Source: Fusobacteriaceae bacterium UBA2433
Lineage (GTDB): Bacteria > Fusobacteriota > Fusobacteriia > Fusobacteriales > Fusobacteriaceae
Assembly: GCA_002342785.1 (NCBI GenBank)
Contig: DDQV01000120.1
Location: 1-30,559, forward strand
Direction of reading: 5' to 3'
DNA: 30,559 nucleotides
Shown: piece after piece, positions 1 to 7,797 of the stretch
Position numbering within the stretch: position 1 is the stretch's first letter
Layout of the letters: each line of letters opens with the position of its first letter
Translations under genes and position numbers: made by a program
Notes under the pieces: generated by a model
Told to the model about the DNA's origin: nothing
The model's database searches: none
The model's input: only the letters and a program-made list of their open reading frames with translations

Positions 1-25
1 GGTAATAAAAAAAGTCTTTTTTTTG

Positions 26-2083
26 TTATTTTTTATTTAATTTTTCTAGAAAATTTTGTGTTATATCTATATATTTTTCATCTTTAATCTCTCTAAATAT
101 TTCTAAAGCTTTTTCATAAAGTTCTTTAGATTTATTTATATCTTCTGTTAATTTAGCTATCTCACTATATGTCATAGCTTCCCACCACTCTTCATCTTTA
201 ATCTTTTTAAATATTTCTAGAGCTTTCTCGCAAAGTTTTTTAGATTCATCTCTATCTTCTATCAACCTCGCTATATCAATATATATCACACCTTTTTCTC
301 GAACTTCACCTATATCCTCAAATATTCCTAGAGCTTTCTCATAGAGTTTTTTAGATTCATCTCTACTCTCAGTTAACCTAGCTATCTCACTATATGTTAT
401 AGCTTCCCACCATTTTTCCTCTGCTTCTATAAATATAGCTAGAGCTTCCTTATAAAGTTTGATAGCTCTTTCTTTATCTACAATCAATGCTGCTATATCA
501 CTATATGTTACAGCTTCATTTTTTCTTTCTCCAATCTCTTTATATATAACCAAAGCTTTTCTATAGAGTTCCTCAGATTTATCTGTATTTTCAATCAACC
601 TTGCTATCTTTTTATACATAAGAGCTTCATCTTTTTTTACTCCTATCTCTTTAAATATAACCAAGGCTCTTTGATAATAATTTTTAGCTGTTTTCTTATT
701 TGTATTTTCGATCTCTATGGCACTTTTTATAAAATATAAAGCTTCTTTTATCTTACTTTTATTTAGTTTTGGTAGTATATCTATCATCCCATCTTCAGAT
801 ATAACAATGATTAAACATCTATCTACTAAATTTGGTTTTTCAATATATTTTATTGCCGCATTATATCTAGCTCCCCTAGAAGGATCCCCTAGTTCTTCTT
901 GGGAGATCCCGTCTAATATTACCCCTACTCCATAACATTTAGAATCAAAATCAAAAAGAACTGCTCCATCTATCGATGTGATCTTATCCATACAGTCAAA
1001 TACATCTATTGGTGCCTCTAGTACAATTGCACTTTGCTTTAATTTTTTTATCTCTTCCTTAGCTTCTTTTTCTGGCATAAATACAAGCATGGTTCCTTTT
1101 TTTTCATCCTTTGCAATCTCAACAATTGCCTTTACCTTTCTTATCTGTTCATTTCTTTCATCTTCTTCAAACTTTTTTTCTAATTTTTTTAAAATATTAT
1201 TAAAGATAGCTTCTAAGTTTGATTTATTATATCTAGATTCATATGATTTAGGGATGGTGTTTTTTATATTTACTATCAACTTAGTTTTTATTCTATATTC
1301 AATTATTTGAGTATGAGTTTTTACATCTACGTTTTTTTCAAAGGCTTGACTATATAGTTCATACAACATATAGTGTCTATTCTCTTCAAAATCTACTGCA
1401 AAAATTTTTTCTAAATTTATCTTTTCTAAATTACTAAACCAACCTATCCCATATACAAATTCATAATCTCCTATAAGAAAAAAATTTGTAGTCGTCATCT
1501 CTAACATCTTTCTAATCTGTCTAGAATTTTTTAAACTTACTTTCTCTTTAAATTTTAGTTTATAATCGATTAAATTTTCTTGAGCAGATACATCACAAAA
1601 AACTATCCTTCCAGAGATATTTTTACCCTCATACTTTAAAAGAGATATATCATTTAACCTTTCTAACCACCTTTTACTAAGTTTTATCTCTGGACCTGAA
1701 AGATTACTCATTACATTTTCATCTAGATAATTTTTAAATAACTCACTGAGTAACTCGGTGCAACTTTCATTGATCTCTTCAGGACTCCCCTTTGAATATT
1801 TTTCATAAAAATCTATATCTATAGCCATATTTGAAGCTATATCCTCTATAATATAGTTTAAAAATGGATATTTTATATCGTTGAACTTACCCTCGATACC
1901 ATTAAAGTTAATTAAATTAATTTCAAATCTATCTTTACCTACAGTTATAATTTTTAAAGTTTGAGAATCTCCTGTAGTCTGAATCTCTTTTTTTTCTTTC
2001 TTTTCTTTTCTAACACTAATTCCGCCACTTTCATCTAATATATTGAATATATAACTATATATTTTTTCTAATTTTTTTTCCAT
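26..2083 (-). CDS. DisA_N-like (diadenylate cyclase-like) domain protein with C-terminal TPR repeats
   Basis: Residue numbers below count from an ATG at 2086, but the ATG at 2083 sits 4 nt from a GGGGG ribosome binding site (2088-2092) while the one at 2086 sits 1 nt away, so 2083 is the likelier start (685 aa). Residues 1-330 are not recognised. Residues ~331-440 resemble the DisA_N fold: a GTMLVF strand, the DGA motif at 373-375, and a distal ISEDGMI strand at 429-435. Where c-di-AMP synthases carry an RHR motif this protein has RGARYN (404-409), so the second motif is altered and enzyme activity is uncertain. Residues ~465-686 are six 37-38-residue TPR-like repeats, each with an A-L-x-I-F/Y core. 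There is no membrane segment, so it is probably cytosolic. It lies 11 bp after the PLP/GNAT gene and is surely cotranscribed. It could make, bind or sense a cyclic dinucleotide; confidence is good for the domain and low for activity. Confidence 0.75.
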   Translation of the reverse strand: MEKKLEKIYSYIFNILDESGGISVRKEKKEKKEIQTTGDSQTLKIITVGKDRFEINLINFNGIEGKFNDIKYPFLNYIIEDIASNMAIDIDFYEKYSKGSPEEINESCTELLSELFKNYLDENVMSNLSGPEIKLSKRWLERLNDISLLKYEGKNISGRIVFCDVSAQENLIDYKLKFKEKVSLKNSRQIRKMLEMTTTNFFLIGDYEFVYGIGWFSNLEKINLEKIFAVDFEENRHYMLYELYSQAFEKNVDVKTHTQIIEYRIKTKLIVNIKNTIPKSYESRYNKSNLEAIFNNILKKLEKKFEEDERNEQIRKVKAIVEIAKDEKKGTMLVFMPEKEAKEEIKKLKQSAIVLEAPIDVFDCMDKITSIDGAVLFDFDSKCYGVGVILDGISQEELGDPSRGARYNAAIKYIEKPNLVDRCLIIVISEDGMIDILPKLNKSKIKEALYFIKSAIEIENTNKKTAKNYYQRALVIFKEIGVKKDEALMYKKIARLIENTDKSEELYRKALVIYKEIGERKNEAVTYSDIAALIVDKERAIKLYKEALAIFIEAEEKWWEAITYSEIARLTESRDESKKLYEKALGIFEDIGEVREKGVIYIDIARLIEDRDESKKLCEKALEIFKKIKDEEWWEAMTYSEIAKLTEDINKSKELYEKALEIFREIKDEKYIDITQNFLEKLNKK
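29..694 (-). repeat. Tandem 111-bp coding repeats (TPR array)
   Basis: Six copies of a 37-38-residue unit are encoded back to back. The cores ALVIFKEIG, ALVIYKEIG, ALAIFIEAE, ALGIFEDIG, ALEIFKKIK and ALEIFREIK start at residues 474, 511, 548, 585, 622 and 660. Units 3 and 5 share a WWEA[IM]TYSEIA[RK]LTE block 75 residues apart that is nearly identical at DNA level (around 156 and 381), suggesting recent duplication of a two-unit block. Confidence 0.8.
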
Positions 2084-2097
2084 CATTCCCCCGAGTA

Positions 2098-3447
2098 TTA
2101 TATCTCACCCTCATAGATCATACGATTATAAGAGTGTTTAAATCCTAGTCTCTCATATAATTTTTTTGCCCCTTTATTGTCTAAGTCTACATGTAATGAT
2201 AGATTTCCATCTGTTAGATCGATAGCTCGCTGGATAAGTTCTGTTCCTACACCCCTACCCTTACTAGACTTATTTGTTCCAACATATGCCAAATGATATT
2301 TAGGTATAAAATCTTTAAATCCTAAGTTGGCAATTATACAAACGCCTTCATATACACCATCACGGGAAGCTAACAATATAAATCCTTTATCGATAGCATT
2401 CATTATGGCATCTTCTGTCTCTTCTACAGAATCTGAATATTCTACTAATAATTCCCTTGTTAATTTAACCAATTTATCCTTTGAAATATCATCATAGTCA
2501 TTTAAATTTTCAATATTTATAACACTTCTACCCTCATTTAATATAATAACATGTCTTCCACTTTCTATTTTTTGATATTTAACTGCCTTATAAAAAGCTG
2601 CAAAGGAATAAGCTTCTTGTTCACTTACCCTTATCTGTTCTTTTTGTTTTAAAATTTTTATACTTTCCTTCAATAATTTTTCATCGATAGAGATAACTTC
2701 CCCATTTGTTTCATTGATATCTAAAAAAGTTTGCTCTAATAATTCTTTATCTAATAATATAGGAGTTCTAGATAACTCCTCCTCTTTAAATTCTTCAAAA
2801 ATATTTTCTCTGATCTCCTTATTTTTTTGAAAATATTTAAATACATCATTTCCCTCTCTCCAAGTTCCACATATGATATTTGAAAACTTTTCAATATCAC
2901 CATTCATCCATCTTTTTAATAGATAGTTATGTATACTAGTCAATGTATATCCATAACTTAACTGTGTATATATATTATCTACTTTATAATCTAACTTTTT
3001 AAAAATTTCATCTGTTAAGTTTTCTAAGATCATTTGACTTATATGAGTATTGGTATAACCTTCTGCTGCTAAATAATAATTTTTTTCATCTGCAATTTTT
3101 TCAATTTCATCTAATTTTGAACTGTACTTTCGAGTTCTCAGATCTAATATCCCCTTATTTTTAAATTTAGACATCTTCCATCTTTCTTTTTTAAATAAAG
3201 GAATGACAATATCTAAATCTTCTAGGGTTGCGTAATATAATACAGAATTAATATAACTAGGCGAACCATTTATAACAATTCCTTTACACTTATGTGCAAC
3301 AGCATCTTTTATTAAAACCTCTGCTATCCTGTCATTTTTATGACCAGCAGGATTTCCTCCTTCTAATTTTAGATAGATCTCTCCTACACCAAATAATTTT
3401 TCTAGTTTATGTGCCCTAAGTAAAGATGTTCTTCCACTTTTTAACAT
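2098..3447 (-). CDS. Fused PLP-dependent (fold type II) enzyme and GNAT acetyltransferase
   Basis: The 449-aa protein joins two enzyme domains. Residues ~1-300 resemble threonine synthase/cysteine synthase-like PLP enzymes: a GRTSLLRAHKL start, then KLEGGNPAGHKNDR, where K37 sits at the usual Schiff-base lysine. The phosphate-binding Ser-Gly-Asn loop of the family is altered to NGSPSYINS, so the substrate may be unusual. Residues ~340-449 are a GNAT domain with acetyl-CoA loop KGRGVG (396-401) and the distal AKKLYERLGF motif. The start is supported by a G7-containing site 5 nt upstream. It is followed 11 bp later by the DisA_N-TPR gene. An intrinsic palindrome separates it from mscS, so it may have its own promoter. 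The order of domains suggests an amino acid is made or modified, then acetylated, but the substrate cannot be read from the sequence. Confidence 0.75.
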   Translation of the reverse strand: MLKSGRTSLLRAHKLEKLFGVGEIYLKLEGGNPAGHKNDRIAEVLIKDAVAHKCKGIVINGSPSYINSVLYYATLEDLDIVIPLFKKERWKMSKFKNKGILDLRTRKYSSKLDEIEKIADEKNYYLAAEGYTNTHISQMILENLTDEIFKKLDYKVDNIYTQLSYGYTLTSIHNYLLKRWMNGDIEKFSNIICGTWREGNDVFKYFQKNKEIRENIFEEFKEEELSRTPILLDKELLEQTFLDINETNGEVISIDEKLLKESIKILKQKEQIRVSEQEAYSFAAFYKAVKYQKIESGRHVIILNEGRSVINIENLNDYDDISKDKLVKLTRELLVEYSDSVEETEDAIMNAIDKGFILLASRDGVYEGVCIIANLGFKDFIPKYHLAYVGTNKSSKGRGVGTELIQRAIDLTDGNLSLHVDLDNKGAKKLYERLGFKHSYNRMIYEGEI

Positions 3448-3452
3448 AATAT

Positions 3453-3459
3453 CCCCCCC
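3453..3459 (-). promoter_or_regulatory. G7 homopolymer ribosome binding site
   Basis: Seven consecutive Gs on the coding strand (preceded by AAA) form the Shine-Dalgarno region, 5 nt from the ATG at 3447. In a genome this AT-rich a G7 run is conspicuous. It could change length by slippage and so tune expression; this is inference. Confidence 0.55.
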
Positions 3460-3501
3460 TTTGATTCCACTTAATAATACGAATTAAATAACCTAAATCC
3501 T

Positions 3502-3531
3502 CTAATATTTTAAATTATTTTAAAATATTAG
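3502..3531. repeat. AT-rich perfect inverted repeat between mscS and the PLP/GNAT gene
   Basis: A 12-bp perfect stem (CTAATATTTTAA, 3502-3513; complement 3520-3531) surrounds a 6-nt loop. It lies 25 bp past the mscS stop and about 54 bp before the next minus-strand gene. No clean T-run follows on the minus strand, so it may be a weak terminator or a protein-binding palindrome next to a possible TATTAT -10. Confidence 0.5.
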
Positions 3532-3555
3532 ATATCCCTATTCGAGTATCTTTTT

Positions 3556-4440
3556 TTAATCTTTAATAGAATTTATTTCTATATTTTGATTTTTTAAATT
3601 AATGTAGTTAAAATGAGGTTTAATTTTCAATTCACAAAATTTCAAACAAAGTTTTGTTCTTACATCAGCTTTAAAATCCCATCCATTGGCAGGAGAATCT
3701 GCCAAGGCTGACACCCAACATTTAATTCCTTTTTCCCCCATCTCCATTATCCAAAAATAAGCAGAATGTTCACCTTTTTTCTTAAATTCAGAATCATTTG
3801 CAATGTCAATAGCTATTTTTTTTATCATATTTAGATCTTCACTGTATGAAACCCAAAATTCTACAGTTGCCCATTGAGTAGATTCAATCAACGTATAGTT
3901 TATAAATTTTTCTCTGAGCATCTCGCTATTTGGAACTACATATCTTTTTGAATCCCATACCTTTAATACTGAATGGGTCATTGTTATATCTTCCACCATT
4001 CCATACATCTTTCCAATAGTAACAGTATCTCCAATATTAAATTGTTTTGAAAATGTAATAACAACTCCAGAGATAACATTTTCAATTAATTGTTTAGATG
4101 CCACACCTAAAAGAAGTGTAGATGCGGAAATTAACAAGGAGACAGTAGTCTTAGAACCCCTTGTAAAAGATGGAAATGAAAATAAAAAGATAAATAGTAA
4201 AACCCATAGTATAAGACTTAATCTTTTTATTATTGTAAATCTTACTCCAACATTTTTTATAGCTTTTAATTTGGTTTTTTTTAAAACTTCCCTAAGCTTT
4301 GAGATCTTAGGACGAATCGAACCAATATTTTTTTTATTTTCTAAATTAGTGACCCTTTGGTCCTCAACTTTATTTAACCAAAAATTAAAGATAGGTGTCA
4401 ATAATAAAAAAACTATCCCTAAAGTTATATAATAACTCAC
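3556..4440 (-). CDS. MscS-family mechanosensitive channel
   Basis: This protein likely opens an ion and solute channel in the inner membrane upon hypo-osmotic swelling. The open frame extends to an ATG at 4545, but that ATG has no ribosome binding site. A GTG at 4440 is preceded by AGGGAGG with 5-nt spacing, so I place the start there, giving 294 aa (close to the 286-aa E. coli MscS). Three membrane segments are visible at about 4-20, 75-92 and 97-125. The last is the pore helix, with ISASTLLLGVASKQLIENVISG, followed by the beta-domain signature FNIGDTVTIGKMYGMVEDI and VVPNSEMLREKFINYT. The C-terminal alpha/beta domain is complete. It is transcribed away from the BCCT transporter gene, an arrangement that fits osmotic homeostasis. 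Confidence 0.88.
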   Translation of the reverse strand: MSYYITLGIVFLLLTPIFNFWLNKVEDQRVTNLENKKNIGSIRPKISKLREVLKKTKLKAIKNVGVRFTIIKRLSLILWVLLFIFLFSFPSFTRGSKTTVSLLISASTLLLGVASKQLIENVISGVVITFSKQFNIGDTVTIGKMYGMVEDITMTHSVLKVWDSKRYVVPNSEMLREKFINYTLIESTQWATVEFWVSYSEDLNMIKKIAIDIANDSEFKKKGEHSAYFWIMEMGEKGIKCWVSALADSPANGWDFKADVRTKLCLKFCELKIKPHFNYINLKNQNIEINSIKD

Positions 4441-4602
4441 AAATTCCTCCCTAATATTTTTTTTAAATAAAAAACACCTTAAGTCTTTTTCGAGAGTTAA
4501 AATGTCAAAATTCAAATAATATTCTAATATATATATGATACCCATAAAAGTTTTTTTTTGTCAAATCAAATATTAAAATGACTTTCCCTAAAAATCTACC
4601 GG

Positions 4603-4631
4603 TTGATTTAGTCAAAAAGACATGTTATAAT
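4603..4631 (+). promoter_or_regulatory. Sigma70-type promoter of the BCCT leader
   Basis: A -35 box TTGATT (4603-4608), a 17-bp spacer and a perfect TATAAT -10 (4626-4631) point towards the transporter gene. Transcription would start near 4638, giving a leader of about 285 nt. Confidence 0.8.
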
Positions 4632-4637
4632 GAAGAG

Positions 4638-4922
4638 AAAAATACAATGTGAAGTAGATAAAATGATTACTTAATTGGTGAGATTTATGATGTTTTTTAT
4701 AGTATAAATACGAGCTAGTTGGATAAAAGGAAAGTTTTAATTGAAAAATATTTGTAGAACTGGGGTTTACTTAGGGTCTTATTTAAGGCAATAAGTTATG
4801 CTATTTATGTGGCATATTGTGAGTCTATTTTGACGAAACTTAAACACTCTAACTCTACCATTGATGATGGTGAAGTTAGAGTGTTTTTTATTATCTACAT
4901 TATTTATTTTAGGAGGAGTGCA
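4638..4922 (+). ncRNA. Structured 5' leader of the BCCT gene, possible riboswitch or attenuator
   Basis: This is the gene-free stretch between mscS and the transporter. After the promoter it contains a 6-bp hairpin (CTTATT 4778-4783 with AATAAG 4790-4795), a second small stem (TATGC 4797-4801 with GCATA 4812-4816), then a strong terminator (4842-4889) and the ribosome binding site. I could not match it to T-box, ydaO (c-di-AMP), lysine, glycine, SAM or guanidine consensus elements by eye. The layout is that of a transcription attenuator; ligand or factor unknown. Confidence 0.45.
4842..4889 (+). terminator. Intrinsic terminator within the BCCT leader
   Basis: The 13-bp perfect stem AAACACTCTAACT (4842-4854) pairs with 4874-4886, with an inner ACCAT/ATGGT stem (4857-4861/4867-4871), and runs into six Ts (4884-4889). 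It ends 21 nt before the AGGAGG of the transporter. Without relief it should block transcription of the gene. Confidence 0.85.
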
Positions 4923-6602
4923 GTGGAAAAAAAAGCAAAAAAAGCAAGATCAAGGATAAAAAAACCAAAATTTGAAACTAATAAGTTAAATGGAAAAACA
5001 AAATTATTACATTCTAGAAATATTAATAAGTGGGGATTTGATTTTCATCCAGAGGTATCTATTATCTCTGCATTATTAGTTTTATTTTTCATAGGATTTA
5101 CTTTAAAGGATCCCGCAACTATGAATAAAACTCTAAGTAGTGTTAGAGATAGCATAACAGATAATTGGAATTGGTTTTTTATAATGAGTGCAAATATATT
5201 TTTAATATTTCCTGTCTATCTTATGTTTAGTAAACTAGGAGAGGTTAGACTAGGAGGCCCTAAAGCAAAAGCAGAGTATACTAACTTTGCATGGTATTCT
5301 ATGCTTATAAGTGCTGGAATGGGGATCGGTCTTATGTTTTGGAGTGTTGGAGAACCTCTTTATCATGCTACAACTAAGATGCCTATCACCGATGGAAATT
5401 CTGTTGGAGAAGCTTTGGGAATAACTTTTTATCATTGGGGATTTCATCCTTGGGGAATCTATTCCCTTGTAGGTTTATCTCTAGCATTTTTCGCATATAA
5501 TAGAGGCCTTCCCCTCTCTTTAAGATCTGTTTTTTATCCAATATTTAAAGATAAAGTATTTGGTTGGGTAGGAGATATTATCGATATTACAGCAGTAATC
5601 TCATGTTTATTTGGATTAGCAACCTCCCTTGGATTTGGATCGCAACAAATAAATGCAGGATTAAATTTTTTATTTGGAATTCCTCAATCACCAAAGATAC
5701 AAGTTTTTATAATAATTATAATAACACTTATCGCAACTATATCTGTTGTTTCTGGAATAGGTAAAGGTGTAAGGATCCTTTCAGAATTAAATATGAAAGT
5801 TGCAGCTGTTTTTCTTATTATGATCTTAGTATTAGGACCAACTCTTTATATTGTAAGATCTTTTAATAATGGAGTAGGATTTTACCTTAACAACTTAATT
5901 TCAATAAGTTTCTTTACTGAAAATGGAAATAAATGGCAAGGTTCATGGACTGTGTTCTATTGGGCATGGTGGATCTCATGGTCTCCATTTGTTGGAATGT
6001 TCATCGCTAGAATTTCTAAGGGAAGAACTGTTAGAGAGTTTATATTAGCTATCCTTATAGTTCCAACAATTCTAAGTTTTATTTGGGTTTCTACATTTGG
6101 TGGAACAGCTTTATTTCAAAATAGTATCGACGGAGGCGCTCTTTTAAATTCAGTCAACGAAAATATTGCTACATCATTATTTGCGATGATACAAAATCTA
6201 GAGATATCTTCCCTTATGAAGACTATACTTTCAGTAATGGGAACATTTTTAGTAATATCATTCTTTGTTACCTCTTCAGATTCAGGTTCCCTTGTAGTTG
6301 ATAATCTAACTTCTGGTGGAAAGATCGATTCTCCAGTTCCACAAAGAATATTTTGGGCAGTAATGGAAGGAACAATAGCAGCGGCACTTTTAATTGCTGG
6401 TGGAAATGAAGCTCTAAATGCTCTTCAAACAGGAGTAATAATTTCTGGTTTACCATTTACAATAATGCTTCTTACTATGACTTATAGTTTACACATGGGT
6501 CTTCGAAATGACTTTAAAAAACTTAAACAATATAGGGAAGATAAGTTATTAAATAAAATTTTTAATGAAAAGATAAGCAGTGAATTTGAAAAAAGTGAAT
6601 AA
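4923..6602 (+). CDS. BCCT-family betaine/carnitine/choline transporter
   Basis: This inner-membrane secondary transporter probably imports a quaternary-ammonium compound such as glycine betaine or choline. A GTG at 4923 has AGGAGG (4911-4916) 6 nt upstream, so the protein is 559 aa; the in-frame ATG at 4809 lies upstream of the terminator hairpin and is not a likely start. The N-terminus is strongly basic (about 15 Lys/Arg in the first 35 residues) before about 12 membrane segments. Family signatures: GMGIG at 132-136 (the glycine-rich ion-binding stretch of Na+-coupled members), WSVGEPLYH at 140-148, HWGFHPWG, and the tryptophan-rich FYWAWWISWSPFVGMFIARISKGRTVREF block near 345-373. Substrate specificity and coupling ion are inferred. 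Expression is probably conditional because of the terminator in its leader. Confidence 0.92.
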   Translation: MEKKAKKARSRIKKPKFETNKLNGKTKLLHSRNINKWGFDFHPEVSIISALLVLFFIGFTLKDPATMNKTLSSVRDSITDNWNWFFIMSANIFLIFPVYLMFSKLGEVRLGGPKAKAEYTNFAWYSMLISAGMGIGLMFWSVGEPLYHATTKMPITDGNSVGEALGITFYHWGFHPWGIYSLVGLSLAFFAYNRGLPLSLRSVFYPIFKDKVFGWVGDIIDITAVISCLFGLATSLGFGSQQINAGLNFLFGIPQSPKIQVFIIIIITLIATISVVSGIGKGVRILSELNMKVAAVFLIMILVLGPTLYIVRSFNNGVGFYLNNLISISFFTENGNKWQGSWTVFYWAWWISWSPFVGMFIARISKGRTVREFILAILIVPTILSFIWVSTFGGTALFQNSIDGGALLNSVNENIATSLFAMIQNLEISSLMKTILSVMGTFLVISFFVTSSDSGSLVVDNLTSGGKIDSPVPQRIFWAVMEGTIAAALLIAGGNEALNALQTGVIISGLPFTIMLLTMTYSLHMGLRNDFKKLKQYREDKLLNKIFNEKISSEFEKSE

Positions 6603-6610
6603 AAAATAAA

Positions 6611-6650
6611 AAAAAGATAATTTCTGTATATTATAGAAATTATCTTTTTT
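6611..6650 (+). terminator. Intrinsic terminator after the BCCT gene
   Basis: The arm AAAAAGATAATTTCT (6611-6625) pairs with AGAAATTATCTTTTT (6635-6649) around a 9-nt loop, with T-rich sequence at the 3' side. It begins 8 bp after the stop codon. Confidence 0.85.
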
Positions 6651-6742
6651 AAAATTTTCTTTAATATTTTAAACAAATTTTCTTCTAATTATGATAAAAT
6701 TATTTGAATTAAATCTATATCGTTTTTTTTTAAGGAGAACCA

Positions 6743-7213
6743 ATGTCAGAAAATTTAAAAGTATCAACTATAACTGGAATTTCTATCTTTACAGCTTTAT
6801 GGGTTGGATCTTTCCTTCATATAAATTCTTTATTTTATGCTGCTATTGCTGCTGCTGTAATCTCACAATCTTGTCATAAAATGGTTATAAAATTAGGATT
6901 AAAAAGACTTTATGGAACAATCATAGGAGCCCTTATGGGTTTATTTTTCTATCATTTTCTTCCCCACGAATATTATATGTATTCCTTTGGAGTCTTTCTT
7001 TTAGTCTATATCTGTTCAACAATTTTAAATGCCCCTGCTAATATGGCATCTATCGTTTTTCTTGCAATCTCTACAAATTTAATTGGAATATCTAGTTCTT
7101 TTTATACATTCCACAGAATAGTAGATACTAGTGTTGGAATTATCTCAGCTATTGTTGTAACAGTTTCATTTAATTTTTTAGAAGGTAAGATTATAAAAAT
7201 AAAAAATAAATAA
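6743..7213 (+). CDS. FUSC / aromatic acid exporter-like small membrane protein
   Basis: A 156-aa protein made almost entirely of hydrophobic helices (four or five). The N-terminal pattern, NLKVSTITGISIFTALWVGSFL followed by AAIAAAVISQ and GLKRLYGTIIGALMGLFF, is typical of the FUSC/ArAE (fusaric acid resistance-like) membrane module: the conserved R-x-x-G-T-x-x-G step between helices is visible as RLYGTIIG. It lacks the long cytosolic domain of full exporters, so it is the short form. An AAGGAG site precedes the ATG. It is flanked by terminators on both sides and is therefore monocistronic. The transported compound is unknown. Confidence 0.7.
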   Translation: MSENLKVSTITGISIFTALWVGSFLHINSLFYAAIAAAVISQSCHKMVIKLGLKRLYGTIIGALMGLFFYHFLPHEYYMYSFGVFLLVYICSTILNAPANMASIVFLAISTNLIGISSSFYTFHRIVDTSVGIISAIVVTVSFNFLEGKIIKIKNK

Positions 7214-7217
7214 AATC

Positions 7218-7240
7218 AAGGTTCTTTCGAGAACCTTTTT
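7218..7240 (+). terminator. Intrinsic terminator after the FUSC-like gene
   Basis: AAGGTTCT (7218-7225), a TTCG tetraloop, AGAACCTT (7230-7237) and a T-run. It begins 4 nt after the stop codon. Confidence 0.88.
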
Positions 7241-7301
7241 ATTTTAAAATCATTCTAGCTATATTTGATTAAATAAAAATCTCTTGCAATAATGAAAATA
7301 A

Positions 7302-7345
7302 AAATGGATGAGAGTTATCTTTAATTAGATCCCTCTCATCCATTT
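7302..7345. terminator. Terminator of the malY-symporter-ridA operon, possibly bidirectional
   Basis: A 13-bp perfect stem, AAATGGATGAGAG (7302-7314) with CTCTCATCCATTT (7333-7345), and an 18-nt loop. On the minus strand it is followed by a T-rich stretch, and it lies 74 bp beyond the ridA stop. Confidence 0.75.
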
Positions 7346-7418
7346 ATTTTATAATACTAATATTAACTTTAATAAAAACCTTTGAAAATTATAAAGTTAA
7401 GTCTATAGATAATTTTTA

Positions 7419-7796
7419 CTACTTACCGCATATTACTTCAATTTCAACCTTTGCATCCATAGGTAAAGCTGCTACTTGGAAACAAGATCGAGCTGGATAT
7501 GGATCAGAGAAATATTTATTATATACCTCATTCATCTCTGCAAACTCTTTAATATCAGATAAAAATACCGTTGTTTTAATGATATCAGACATAGATCTAC
7601 CCTTTACTTCAAGAATTGCTTTAACATTCTCGAGACTTTGTTTTGTTTGATCGGAAATATTATTTGTTTCTATCTTTCCACTCTTAGGATTGATAGGAAG
7701 TTCACCAGAAGTTATAATAAGAGTTTCAACTTCGATAGCTTGAGAATATGGTCCAATTGCCTTTGGTGCATTTTCTGTATTAATTTTATTAATCAT
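7419..7796 (-). CDS. ridA: RidA family 2-iminobutanoate/2-iminopropanoate deaminase
   Basis: RidA hydrolyses reactive enamine/imine intermediates such as 2-aminoacrylate that PLP enzymes release, protecting other PLP enzymes from damage. The 125-aa length is normal for the family. Family marks are GPYSQA at 15-20, SGELP at 30-34, and PARSCFQVAALP (101-112) with the key carboxylate-binding arginine at R103, then KVEIEVI. The start codon lies one base after the repaired symporter stop, and its GGAGG site falls inside the last codons of the symporter, so translation is probably coupled. Its operon partner is a MalY/PatB-like beta-lyase, an enzyme class that forms 2-aminoacrylate, giving a direct metabolic reason for the linkage. 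Confidence 0.92.
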   Translation of the reverse strand: MINKINTENAPKAIGPYSQAIEVETLIITSGELPINPKSGKIETNNISDQTKQSLENVKAILEVKGRSMSDIIKTTVFLSDIKEFAEMNEVYNKYFSDPYPARSCFQVAALPMDAKVEIEVICGK

Positions 7797-7797
7797 T

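Noticed and set aside
1..25. Terminator at the left edge for the DisA_N operon
   Set aside because: The A/T-only self-complementary stretch has no G-C stem and the window ends too soon to judge.
717..1310. Plus-strand ORFs of 72 and 110 aa
   Set aside because: They lie antisense to the DisA_N-TPR gene, have low-complexity composition, and no ribosome binding site.
26..3447. CBASS-like or other nucleotide-based anti-phage system
   Set aside because: A DisA_N-like protein is present, but there is no effector (nuclease, phospholipase, TM killer), CD-NTase, or Cap2/3-like gene next to it.
4809..4922. Upstream ATG start for the BCCT gene
   Set aside because: It would translate through the terminator hairpin; the GTG at 4923 has a far better AGGAGG.
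4638..4922. ydaO-type c-di-AMP riboswitch or T-box
   Set aside because: The GC-rich conserved cores of these classes (for example the T-box GGTGG-ACCGCG sequence) were not seen.
5250..6456. Several ORFs of 62-66 aa within the BCCT gene
   Set aside because: They are shadow frames of a gene with clear family motifs.
6691..6879. 62-aa ORF overlapping the start of the FUSC-like gene
   Set aside because: It begins before the AAGGAG site of the real gene and has a frame-shifted, cysteine-rich translation.
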